From positions 1 through 45,923 of the forward strand of contig NZ_BAEG01000098.1 in assembly GCF_000238915.1 (NCBI RefSeq): 45,923 nt of DNA. The letters are read 5' to 3'. Below the pieces are notes generated by a model that was not told the DNA's origin, did not search any database, and saw nothing but the letters and a program-made list of their open reading frames with translations. The DNA is from Arthrobacter globiformis NBRC 12137 (GTDB lineage Bacteria > Actinomycetota > Actinomycetes > Actinomycetales > Micrococcaceae). The position numbers were made by a program, and so were the translations under genes. This document shows positions 23,746-30,899 of this stretch, piece by piece (the first letter of the stretch is position 1; every line of letters starts with the position of its first letter).

Positions 23746-23749
23746 CCAC
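23737..23749. promoter_or_regulatory. Lrp/AsnC-type palindrome over the bkd -35 box
   Basis: GTGGTACAACCAC is a perfect 5-bp-arm palindrome with a 3-nt centre, overlapping the bkd -35. Short AT-centred palindromes of this sort bind Lrp/AsnC regulators; the divergent lrp-type gene makes it a natural candidate site. Confidence 0.45.
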
Positions 23750-23798
23750 TGCGGTTAAAACTGAGCACAATGCACTGTTTGGTGGCGTGGGACCGTGC

Positions 23799-23804
23799 TA
23801 GCCT
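23799..23804 (+). promoter_or_regulatory. -10 box of a leaderless lrp-type gene
   Basis: TAGCCT is followed by 8 nt and ATG 23813. No Shine-Dalgarno is present, which fits a leaderless message. No convincing -35 is visible. Confidence 0.4.
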
Positions 23805-23812
23805 TGCGCATT

Positions 23813-24286
23813 ATGCAAGCTTTGGATGGCACAGACACCCGGCTGCTCTCCGCCCTGGCACAGGACCCGCGCCGCACTGTGGTGGCCCTCGCCCAGAAGC
23901 TCGGCCTCTCCCGCAACACCGTCCAGGCACGGATGGCCCAGCTCGAGAAGAAGCACGCCTTCCTGTCGTTCGAGCGGCGGATCAATCCAGTGTCACTGGG
24001 CTATCCGCTGATGGCTTTCATCTCGGTGCATGTCCAGCAGCAAAAGCTCGGCTCCCTTGCCGAGGAACTGGCAGCCGTGCCGGAAATCCTCGAGGGCTAC
24101 GGCCTGACCGGCTCGGCCGACCTGCTGCTGCGCGTGGTGGCACTGGACGCCGAAGACCTCTTCCGGATCAACGGGAAGATCCTGGCCTGCGACGGCGTCG
24201 AGAGAACCGATACTGCCCTGGCCATGGGTGAACTGATACCTTTCCGGATCCAGCCATTGCTTGAGCGCAACTCAGCGGAAGCCTGA
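23813..24286 (+). CDS. Lrp/AsnC-family transcriptional regulator (bkdR-like)
   Basis: 157 residues, typical Lrp length. The N-terminal HTH is at about 8-48 (LLSALAQDPRRTVVALAQKLGLSRNTVQARMAQLEKK). The C-terminal RAM ligand-binding domain follows (about 65-145), with GYGLTGSADLLLRVVALDAEDL. The start is ATG 23813, supported by the -10 box 8 nt upstream; the frame opens six codons earlier. It is divergent from bkdABC, as bkdR is in other bacteria, and probably responds to a branched-chain amino or oxo acid. Whether it activates or represses is not visible. Confidence 0.92.
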   Translation: MQALDGTDTRLLSALAQDPRRTVVALAQKLGLSRNTVQARMAQLEKKHAFLSFERRINPVSLGYPLMAFISVHVQQQKLGSLAEELAAVPEILEGYGLTGSADLLLRVVALDAEDLFRINGKILACDGVERTDTALAMGELIPFRIQPLLERNSAEA

Positions 24287-24427
24287 CCGCAACAGCCGGC
24301 CGTAACCACGGGACAACATCGCTGTTCCGGGCCGCCGGCGCTATAGGCTATTCCACAAAAGTGACCGGGCGCCGGCTGTGCCCCGTTTGTTGGAGCGCCG
24401 CTGGTGCGGTGCAGGAAAGGCCCACCC

Positions 24428-25036
24428 TTGAGCAATCCCCCGCTCCCCCCGCAGCAACCAGGCGCGCAGCAGCCCGGCCCCCACCCGGCAGGTCCGCAGC
24501 AAGCAGGCGCGCAGCAGCCCGGCCCCTACCCGGCAGGTCCGCAGCAGCCCCTTGGCCGGCGGCGGCTTCCGCCTGCCCCGTTCGGCTTGCCCGGCATGCC
24601 TCCGGCCAATAGCCGCAAGGGCCTCTGGATCGTCGTGGGCATTGTGGCAGGCGTGCTGCTGCTGGTGGCCGTCGGAGTGCTGCTCCTGGTCAACCTTGTC
24701 GGCGGAGCCACGCGGCAGGCCGGGGACCTCGCGGACAGCTTCACCCAGCTGGTCATCGCCGGTGACACGAACAAGGCGTACAACGACTACATGGACCCGA
24801 GCCTGAAGGAGCAACTGTCACGGGAGGAGTTCGACTCAGGCGTCAAGAGCCTCCAACTGGATCCCTCCTGCACCACGGCTTATGACGACCTCAAAGTCAG
24901 CAACGAGGGCGACAACAACATCGCGGATATCGCCGGGCTCATCAAATGCCCGGGCAAGGACATAGAACTCGTGTACCGCTTCGCCGGCAAGGACGAGCTC
25001 AAGATGGTCACCATCCGGCTCCGGCCAAAGGCCTGA
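24428..25036 (+). CDS. Single-pass membrane protein with Pro/Gln/Gly-rich N terminus
   Basis: 202 residues from TTG 24428, chosen because AAAGG lies 7-8 nt upstream; a GTG at 24404 is the alternative. The cytoplasmic N terminus (about 1-60) is rich in Pro, Gln, Gly and Ala and contains two 15-residue repeats (GAQQPGPHPAGPQQA and GAQQPGPYPAGPQQP). One membrane helix follows at about 64-90. The extracellular C domain (about 95-202) has two Cys that could form a disulfide (SCTTAYDD, IKCPGKD). That domain resembles small DUF4878/NTF2-like extracytoplasmic domains, a weak guess. Function unknown. Confidence 0.8.
   Translation: MSNPPLPPQQPGAQQPGPHPAGPQQAGAQQPGPYPAGPQQPLGRRRLPPAPFGLPGMPPANSRKGLWIVVGIVAGVLLLVAVGVLLLVNLVGGATRQAGDLADSFTQLVIAGDTNKAYNDYMDPSLKEQLSREEFDSGVKSLQLDPSCTTAYDDLKVSNEGDNNIADIAGLIKCPGKDIELVYRFAGKDELKMVTIRLRPKA
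24461..24550 (+). repeat. Two tandem 45-bp in-frame repeats
   Basis: Units at 24461-24505 and 24506-24550 differ at only a few positions and each encodes 15 residues. They lie in the disordered N-terminal tail of the membrane protein and should be prone to copy-number change. Confidence 0.85.
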
Positions 25037-25162
25037 CTCTTATCTGACCGTCACCCATCCAAGCGCACATCGGACCCGAATTGCTTCCGAGAGTCCCGAC
25101 CGGGGCTCCGAAAATCTGGCCAGGGCGTCTGACCCGGCCAGCAACCGGAAGGAATTTGGGCC

Positions 25163-25567
25163 ATGCGCAACTCACCGAACCGTCTTATCGCCACGGTCTT
25201 CGGAGCCGTCTACCTCTTGGTGGGCCTCGTCGGCTTCGCCGTGACTTCGGGCGTCAGCTTCTTCTCCACCGAAGGCGCCAACCTGATCATCTTCGAGGTC
25301 AACCCGCTGCACAACGTGATCCACCTGGCCATCGGCGCCGCACTGCTCTACGCGGGGGTCAAGGACATCCAGCTTGCACGCACCGTCAACACGGCGGTGG
25401 GCGCGGTATACCTTCTGGTCGGTATCCTCGGGCTGTTCCTGCTCAGCTCGCCGCTCAACATCATTGCCCTCAACGGCGCGGACAACGTTCTCCACCTGGC
25501 GAGCGCCGTCCTTCTGCTCGGCGTCGGCCTGTCCCTGGACAAGGTCCCCGCCACGGCCCGTGCCTAG
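25163..25567 (+). CDS. DUF4383 family membrane protein
   Basis: 134 residues with four predicted membrane helices, the whole length being one DUF4383 domain. The family signature FEVNPLHNVIHLAIGAALLYAG is at about 44-65 and recurs as LNGADNVLHLASAVLLLGVG near the C terminus, an internal duplication centred on conserved Asn and His. Function is unknown; family members are common in actinobacteria and often stress-linked. GGAAGGA lies 10 nt before ATG 25163. The stop is immediately followed by the next start (TAGATG). The 126-nt gap upstream (25037-25162) shows no gene and no clear promoter. Confidence 0.9.
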   Translation: MRNSPNRLIATVFGAVYLLVGLVGFAVTSGVSFFSTEGANLIIFEVNPLHNVIHLAIGAALLYAGVKDIQLARTVNTAVGAVYLLVGILGLFLLSSPLNIIALNGADNVLHLASAVLLLGVGLSLDKVPATARA

Positions 25568-26221
25568 ATGACCCCGCGCCCAAAGACGATGGCCGGCCGG
25601 GCCACCGTGGCAACCCAGAGAACCCAGGAAACCCCGGCATCGCAGGCAACGTTCCGTTCCGACGCAGTGCGGCTCTTCGCCGGCTTTGCCGGCCTCGGCG
25701 CCGCAGCGGTCAACCTCGCCGTCGCCTCCAGCCTGTTTGCCGCCGCCGGCCCTGTCCTCCCAGCGAGGGCAGCCGGCGGCGCGGCCGCCCTGCTCTGGGG
25801 AACGGCCCTGCTGGGGTGGACAATTGCCGGACTGAGCAGGAACCGCTTCCCGCTTCCGCGGACCTCCGCCCTCCTGCTGCCCGCCGCCGCCGCGGTGCAC
25901 ATGGCGGCCATTGTGCTGGGCGCAAGGAGCGGCATGGCGGGCCTGGGCATCAGCCACCTCGCCGCCCTGCTGCTGACCCTCATGACCCTCGCTGCCACGT
26001 TCTCGCTCGGCCACAGATCCCCCAGTCTTCCCGGCCGATCGGGCCAGAACGGATCGGACCAGAACGCATCGGGCCGCATGGGCGCCGGAACGCTGCTCGC
26101 CGCCGCCTTCACCGGAGCGCTGCTGGTTGCCGCCATCACGACGCCGGGTCTCGCCGCATCGACGGCGGGCCAGTTCGCTGTGCCGCACGGTGAACACATC
26201 GGCGGGCACCACTCGCCTTGA
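25568..26221 (+). CDS. Multi-pass membrane protein with His-rich C terminus, unknown function
   Basis: 217 residues with four or five hydrophobic segments (about 34-60, 65-88, 95-118, 122-145, 172-195). A polar Ser/Gly/Asn loop falls at 150-168, and the C terminus ends PHGEHIGGHHSP. The His cluster could bind a metal, but nothing else supports that. ATG 25568 directly abuts the DUF4383 stop, so the two are translated together and may function together; ATG 25589 is possible. I do not recognise a family. Confidence 0.75.
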   Translation: MTPRPKTMAGRATVATQRTQETPASQATFRSDAVRLFAGFAGLGAAAVNLAVASSLFAAAGPVLPARAAGGAAALLWGTALLGWTIAGLSRNRFPLPRTSALLLPAAAAVHMAAIVLGARSGMAGLGISHLAALLLTLMTLAATFSLGHRSPSLPGRSGQNGSDQNASGRMGAGTLLAAAFTGALLVAAITTPGLAASTAGQFAVPHGEHIGGHHSP

Positions 26222-26282
26222 GTCGCAGGCTTACCCCGGCGGCGGCCGGTCCCTCGGCCGCCAGTCCGGCGGCGGCAAACAC

Positions 26283-26319
26283 GCCAGGAGCCCCCGCACG
26301 GTGTGCGGGGGCTCCTGGC
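26283..26319. terminator. Strong bidirectional terminator hairpin
   Basis: A 17-bp perfect stem (26283-26299 with 26303-26319) closes on a GGT loop. It lies between the convergent ends of the 217-residue membrane protein and actP. No U-run follows on either side, as is common in high-GC actinobacteria. A second hairpin, GGCGGCCG (26241-26248) with CGGCCGCC (26255-26262), precedes it. Nothing else is seen in 26222-26401. Confidence 0.8.
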
Positions 26320-26401
26320 TGCATTCGTCGGGCTTGCTAAGCCGGGGTCACTAAGGGGACGTTTCTTACCCGGGGACGGAGGTTGCGCGAACCGGAAGCG
26401 G

Positions 26402-28018
26402 TCAGTGCTCCACCGCCTTCTCGGCGCCGACACCGGTCAGTGACCGGACCTCCATTTCGGCCTGCTTGCCCCGGTCCTCCTGCCTCTTGTCCAGCACCGT
26501 GCCGAGCCAGCCCAGCAGGAAGGCCAGCGGGATGGACACGATGCCAGGGTTGCTGAGCGGGAAGACCGCGAAGTTGGCGCCCTTGATCATGGAGGTCGCA
26601 GTACCCGACACCACCGGGGAGAGCGCGATCAGGATGACGGCCGACGCGAGCCCGCCGTACATGCTCCATGTGGCGCCCTGCGTGGTGAACCGGCGCCAGA
26701 ACAGGGAGTAGATGATGGTGGGCAGGTTGGCGGAGGCCGCCACGGCGAACGCCAGGGCCACCAGGAACGCCACGTTCTGGCCGTTGGCCAGGATCCCGCC
26801 CAGGATGGCGAGGATGCCAATCACAACAACAGTGCGGCGTGCCACCTTAACTTCCGTGTCGGCGTCGGCCCTTCCCTTCGCGATGACGTTGGCATAGATG
26901 TCATGGGCGAACGAGGCGGCGGCAGTGATCGTGAGGCCGGCCACCACGGCAAGGATCGTGGCGAAAGCCACCGCCGAGATGAAGCCCAGGAGCAGCGGGC
27001 CGCCCAGGTGGAAGGCCAGCAGCGGCGCCGCGGAGTTGACGCCGCCCGGGGCACCCTTGATGGTGTCCGCCCCCACCAGGGCGGCGGCGCCGTAGCCGAG
27101 GACTAGCGTGAAGATGTAGAACAGCCCGATCAGCCAGATGGACCACACAACCGATTTGCGGGCTTCCTTGGCGGTGGGCACCGTGTAAAAGCGCATCAGC
27201 ACGTGCGGCAGTGCGGCCGTGCCCAGCACCAGGGCAAGGCCCAGGGACATGAAGTCCAGCTTGGAAGTTTCGGTCTTTCCGTACTGCAGGCCGGGGTTGA
27301 GCACAGCCGGGTTGTTGGCCGCGTCAACCGCCCCGCCCAGAAGGCTGGACAGGTTGAACCCGTAGATGGCCAAAACCCAGAGCGTCATGACGGCGGCACC
27401 GGCGATGAGCAGGATGGCCTTGATGATCTGAACCCAGGTTGTGCCCTTCATGCCGCCGATCAGGACGTACATGATCATCAGCGCCCCGACGACGATAATC
27501 ACCAGTGCCTGCCCGCCCCAGTCGCTGATGCCGAGCAGGAGCGAGATCAGGCTTCCGGCGCCGGCCATCTGGGCCAGAAGGTAGAAGAAGCAGACGGCCA
27601 GCGTGGAGATGGCGGCTGCGATGCGCACCGGACGCTGCCGAAGACGGAACGAAAGGACGTCGGCCATGGTGAACTTGCCGGTGTTCCGGAGCAGTTCCGC
27701 CACCAGCAGGAGCGCCACCAGCCAGGCGACCAGGAAGCCGATGGAGTACATGAAACCGTCGTAGCCGTTGACGGCGATGGCGCCGGTGATGCCCAGGAAG
27801 GAGGCCGCGGACAGGTAGTCGCCCGCGATGGCGGTGCCGTTCTGCGAGCCGGTGAAGGAACGGCCGGCGGCGTAGTAGTCGGCGGCCGTCTTGTTGTTCC
27901 GGCTGGCCCGGAGCACGATGACCATGGTGACGGCGACGAACAGGGCAAAGATGCCCATGTTGAGCAGAGTGGTGTCTTTGAGTGCGGCGACGTCAACCGC
28001 TGCGGGAATGGTGATCAC
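26402..28018 (-). CDS. ActP/MctC-type sodium:monocarboxylate symporter
   Basis: 538 residues of the solute:sodium symporter family with about 13 membrane helices. The start GTG 28018 overlaps the DUF485 gene stop as GTGA; the frame stays open to 28204 but that part is inside the DUF485 gene. Family features: AADYYAAGRSFTGSQNGTAIAGDYLSAASFLG in the first loop and helix, and LPHVLMRFYTVPTAKEARKS in the middle. They match the acetate permease ActP and corynebacterial MctC (acetate, propionate, pyruvate). Pairing with DUF485, as in yjcH-actP, supports this. A near-consensus CRP-type site lies upstream. Exact substrate not determinable. Confidence 0.92.
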   Translation of the reverse strand: MITIPAAVDVAALKDTTLLNMGIFALFVAVTMVIVLRASRNNKTAADYYAAGRSFTGSQNGTAIAGDYLSAASFLGITGAIAVNGYDGFMYSIGFLVAWLVALLLVAELLRNTGKFTMADVLSFRLRQRPVRIAAAISTLAVCFFYLLAQMAGAGSLISLLLGISDWGGQALVIIVVGALMIMYVLIGGMKGTTWVQIIKAILLIAGAAVMTLWVLAIYGFNLSSLLGGAVDAANNPAVLNPGLQYGKTETSKLDFMSLGLALVLGTAALPHVLMRFYTVPTAKEARKSVVWSIWLIGLFYIFTLVLGYGAAALVGADTIKGAPGGVNSAAPLLAFHLGGPLLLGFISAVAFATILAVVAGLTITAAASFAHDIYANVIAKGRADADTEVKVARRTVVVIGILAILGGILANGQNVAFLVALAFAVAASANLPTIIYSLFWRRFTTQGATWSMYGGLASAVILIALSPVVSGTATSMIKGANFAVFPLSNPGIVSIPLAFLLGWLGTVLDKRQEDRGKQAEMEVRSLTGVGAEKAVEH

Positions 28019-28401
28019 TTTGCACCGCCGCCCAATGCGCTGTTGCCGGATTTGTCGTAATCGTGGCCTTCTATGCCGTGCCGGATCTCCGCGGCGATCG
28101 GGTCCAGGCGCCGGTTCGAGTAGCTGACGTACCAGCCGGTGATGGCGAACGTGGTCACGAACTGCAGCAGCCCCATGATGATGCCCACGTTGATGTTGCC
28201 CCACACCTTGGTGGACATGAAGTCCACGGCGTAGGCGGCAAGGATGACGTACGCGAAGTACCAGAGCAGAAACCCGATGGCCATCGGGAACACAAAGCTG
28301 CGGTGGCGCTTGCGCAGGTCCTTGAACTGCTGCGTGGCCTGGACTTCCTCGAAGTCCACGGACGCCGCCGCGTCCTGGGTTCGGGCATCGTTACCCATCA
28401 T
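28015..28401 (-). CDS. DUF485 (YjcH-like) membrane protein, symporter partner
   Basis: 128 residues with two membrane helices (about 36-58 and 70-95). The soluble N terminus holds the DUF485 motif FKDLRKRHRSFVFP, and WYVSYSNRRLDPIAAEIR follows the second helix. In many bacteria such proteins are encoded just before ActP-type symporters and are thought to assist them. Here the stop overlaps the symporter start. GAGGAGGA directly precedes two consecutive ATGs; the second (28398) has the better spacing, so the protein may be one residue shorter. Confidence 0.92.
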   Translation of the reverse strand: MMGNDARTQDAAASVDFEEVQATQQFKDLRKRHRSFVFPMAIGFLLWYFAYVILAAYAVDFMSTKVWGNINVGIIMGLLQFVTTFAITGWYVSYSNRRLDPIAAEIRHGIEGHDYDKSGNSALGGGAK

Positions 28402-28449
28402 TCCTCCTCATCGAGACTGGTTTCCACACGGCCGCACCCCACCAGCCAA

Positions 28450-28465
28450 TGTGACTGCCATCACT
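28450..28465. promoter_or_regulatory. CRP/GlxR-like palindrome upstream of DUF485-actP
   Basis: TGTGACTGCCATCACT matches TGTGA-N6-TCACA at 9 of 10 arm positions. It lies between the divergent symporter and sensor-kinase genes, about 50 nt from the DUF485 start. A minus-strand TATCAT (28487-28482) just beyond could be the -10 box. Corynebacterial GlxR is known to control acetate genes, which makes this plausible. Confidence 0.4.
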
Positions 28466-28549
28466 GTGCGTCGCGGCCGGAATGATAAGCCAGTGGTTGC
28501 GCGCAGCCGGTCGGCCAACGGCGGCGATGCTGCGCCAAACGGCACGCGC

Positions 28550-28555
28550 TACGCT
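28550..28555 (+). promoter_or_regulatory. -10 box of the sensor-kinase gene
   Basis: TACGCT is followed by 7 nt and ATG 28563 with no Shine-Dalgarno, fitting a leaderless transcript. A clear -35 is not seen. Confidence 0.35.
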
Positions 28556-28562
28556 GGGCAGC

Positions 28563-29759
28563 ATGCCGGATTCCCCTCTCTATTCCGCAGCCGCCGTGGC
28601 CGTCATCGCGCTCGCGGTGGCCGTCGTCGTCGCCGTCGGGCTCAAGGTGCTGCGCTCCTTCCGCGAGCTGGGCACCGATGCCGAGCGGGCCACCTACAAC
28701 ACCCTCCACGCCGCATCGAAAGCGGGACGGCACCTGCGGACCGGCCTGAACCCCGCGGGCGCCGCCAAGGCCAGCCGCCAGCTGCGCACCCTGCTTGGCT
28801 GTGACGCGCTGGCCATCCTGGATGTTTCCGGCGTGCTGGCCTGGGACGGTACCGCGGAGGAACTGCGTCCCGGGCTCATGGAGCTCGCCGCGGATGTGCT
28901 CTCCAACGGCAGGACACAGGTTTTCAACGCCGCCGACCTCCAGCTACGGTCCCCCAAGTCCGGATCAGTCGCGGCCGCCGTCGTGGCTCCCGTCCGGGCC
29001 GGCTCTCGCGTGGTAGGAGCGATTGCCGCCTTCGCCCCGCAGGCGGGGGCAGGACTGGTGCGGGCCACCACCGAAGTGGCCGACTGGGTGGCCGCGCAGG
29101 TGGAGCTGGCCGAGCTGGATGCCTCCCGGACGCTCCTGATGGAGGCGGAGGTGCGGGCCCTCCGCGCCCAGATCAGCCCGCACTTCATCTACAACTCGCT
29201 GAACGCGATTGCCTCCTTCATCAACACCGATCCGGCCCGGGCGCGGGAACTGGTGGTGGAGTTTGCGGACTTCACCCGCTACTCGTTCCGGCGGCACGGG
29301 GACTTCACCACGCTGGCCGAGGAGCTGCGCTGCATCGACAGGTACCTGCTGCTAGAGCGGGCCAGGTTCGGCGAGCGGGTGCAGGTCAGCCTGCGGATTG
29401 CGCCGGAGGTGCTGAGCACGGTGATCCCCTTCCTGAGCCTGCAGCCGCTCGTGGAGAATGCGGTCCGGCACGGCCTGGAGGCGAAGGAGGGGCCGGGCCA
29501 CATCACCATCTCCGCCAACGATTCAGGCGCGTTCGCCGAGGTCACGATCGAGGACGACGGCGTGGGAATGGACCCGGTTCAGCTGCAGTCCATGCTGGCC
29601 GGCCACCTGGACGGTGAGCACGTGGGCCTGCGGAACGTCGATGCCCGGCTCCGGCAGGTGTACGGCGACGAGCACGGCCTGGTGATCGAGACGGCTCCCG
29701 GAGAAGGCACACTCATCACCATGCGCGTCCCCAAGTCCCAGCCGGACCACGACGCATGA
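28563..29759 (+). CDS. LytS-type sensor histidine kinase
   Basis: 398 residues. One N-terminal membrane helix (about 9-31), then a GAF-like sensor region (about 70-180), then a His_kinase/HATPase pair. The phosphoacceptor is H207 in QISPHFIYNSLNAI, the ATP site N-box is N299 in LVENAVRHG, and the G boxes are EDDGVGMDP and VGLRNVDARL. It should phosphorylate the LytTR regulator 61 nt downstream. Start ATG 28563 is chosen over the frame opening at 28482 because a -10 box sits 7 nt before it and the N terminus then begins with the membrane helix. E. coli BtsS and YpdA are same-family sensors controlling pyruvate transporters, a useful analogy here. The signal itself is unknown. Confidence 0.92.
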   Translation: MPDSPLYSAAAVAVIALAVAVVVAVGLKVLRSFRELGTDAERATYNTLHAASKAGRHLRTGLNPAGAAKASRQLRTLLGCDALAILDVSGVLAWDGTAEELRPGLMELAADVLSNGRTQVFNAADLQLRSPKSGSVAAAVVAPVRAGSRVVGAIAAFAPQAGAGLVRATTEVADWVAAQVELAELDASRTLLMEAEVRALRAQISPHFIYNSLNAIASFINTDPARARELVVEFADFTRYSFRRHGDFTTLAEELRCIDRYLLLERARFGERVQVSLRIAPEVLSTVIPFLSLQPLVENAVRHGLEAKEGPGHITISANDSGAFAEVTIEDDGVGMDPVQLQSMLAGHLDGEHVGLRNVDARLRQVYGDEHGLVIETAPGEGTLITMRVPKSQPDHDA

Positions 29760-29808
29760 AATTGCCGGCACCGGACGTTCCCGGGCCCGAAGCTGCGGAG
29801 CCGAAAGA

Positions 29809-29814
29809 TACCCT
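29809..29814 (+). promoter_or_regulatory. Possible -10 box before the response regulator gene
   Basis: TACCCT precedes ATG 29821 by 6 nt. The intervening AGGAGC could also act as a ribosome site, so a separate leaderless transcript is only one reading. Confidence 0.25.
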
Positions 29815-29820
29815 AGGAGC

Positions 29821-30540
29821 ATGATTAACGTTCTCGTCGCCGACGACGAGCTGCCCGCGATTGAGGAGCTCGCCTTCCTCCTGGGCAGTGACGAGAGGAT
29901 CGGCACGATCCTCCGCGCCTCATCCGGTGCCGAGGCGCTTCGTGTCCTCGAAGCCGAGGCGGTGGACGCCGTCTTCCTCGACATCCACATGCCGGCGGTA
30001 TCCGGCCTGGACATCGCACGGGCCATATCCCGCAGCAGCCGGCCGCCCGCCGTCGTCTTCGTGACAGCGGATGAGGACTGTGCCCTGGAGGCGTTCGAGC
30101 TCGCGGCCGTGGACTACCTGCTGAAGCCCGTTCGGGCCGAGCGGCTGGCCCGCTCCGTGGGCCGGATCAGTGAACTGATCCGCGACGGCGGTGCCGCGCC
30201 CGAGATGATCACGGTGGACCAGGGCGGCACCACCAGGATGATCCGGCGCGACGACGTCACGTACGTCCAGGCGCAGGGTGACTACGCCCGGCTCCACACC
30301 GCCGATGCCAGCTACCTGATCCGGGTTCCCCTGGCCGACCTGGAACAGCAGTGGGCGGACGCCGGCTTCATCCGCACCCACCGCTCCTACCTGGTGTCAC
30401 TCGCCCACGTCTCCCACCTCAAGCTCGCCGCCGGACGCCCCAGCGTGTCAGTCGAGGACGCTGAACTGCCGATCAGCCGCCGGCACCTGCCGGCCGTCCG
30501 CGAGAAGCTTGAGGCCACCAGGATCCGGCCGCAGGCATGA
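29821..30540 (+). CDS. LytTR-family response regulator
   Basis: 239 residues. The receiver domain (1-120) has acidic pocket D8/D9, phosphoacceptor D54 in VFLDIHMP, T82 and K102. The LytTR DNA-binding domain (about 130-232) has ITVDQGG, DDVTYVQAQGDYARLHT and FIRTHRSYLVSL. It should be phosphorylated by the upstream kinase. LytTR regulators bind pairs of short direct repeats, and the likely targets are the two flanking symporter units. Its stop overlaps the next start (ATGA), coupling it to the small membrane protein and symporter. Confidence 0.94.
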   Translation: MINVLVADDELPAIEELAFLLGSDERIGTILRASSGAEALRVLEAEAVDAVFLDIHMPAVSGLDIARAISRSSRPPAVVFVTADEDCALEAFELAAVDYLLKPVRAERLARSVGRISELIRDGGAAPEMITVDQGGTTRMIRRDDVTYVQAQGDYARLHTADASYLIRVPLADLEQQWADAGFIRTHRSYLVSLAHVSHLKLAAGRPSVSVEDAELPISRRHLPAVREKLEATRIRPQA

Positions 30541-30899
30541 CGCGCGTCAGGGTCACGGCACCCCGTTCAGCGGCGCGGCCGACGGCTGAACCGCGGGACT
30601 CCGCCGAGGAGTCGGCCGTCGGCCAGGTGTTCGTCCGCTCGCTGATCCGCTCCCAGCTCAGGCTTGCCCTGGTGGTGGCCGGCGGGTTCCTGCTGATCCT
30701 CGGTGCCTTTCCGCTGCTGCTTGGCGCGATACCTGGACTGGCGCAGACCCGGTTTGCCGGCATTCCGTTCGACTGGATCCTCCTGGGCGCCGGGATCTAC
30801 CCTGTGACCGGAATCAGCGCCTGGCTGTACATCCGCAGCGCCGCACGGAACGAAGCCCGCTACCGCGACCTCGCCGGGGACAAAGTGATGCTCCGGTGA
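30537..30899 (+). CDS. Small two-helix membrane protein, symporter partner
   Basis: 120 residues. A polar N terminus (1-38) is followed by two membrane helices (about 42-68 and 77-100) and a basic C-terminal tail. It has the size and topology of a DUF485-like subunit, although the DUF485 sequence motif is not clear. ATGA overlap with the response regulator and GTGA overlap with the symporter tie it to both. By analogy with DUF485-ActP it is probably an accessory of the following symporter; inference only. Confidence 0.78.
   Translation: MTRVRVTAPRSAARPTAEPRDSAEESAVGQVFVRSLIRSQLRLALVVAGGFLLILGAFPLLLGAIPGLAQTRFAGIPFDWILLGAGIYPVTGISAWLYIRSAARNEARYRDLAGDKVMLR

Noticed and set aside
28019..28204. 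N-terminal extension of the ActP-like symporter
   Set aside because: It lies inside the DUF485 gene in another frame; the GTGA overlap at 28015-28018 marks the real junction.
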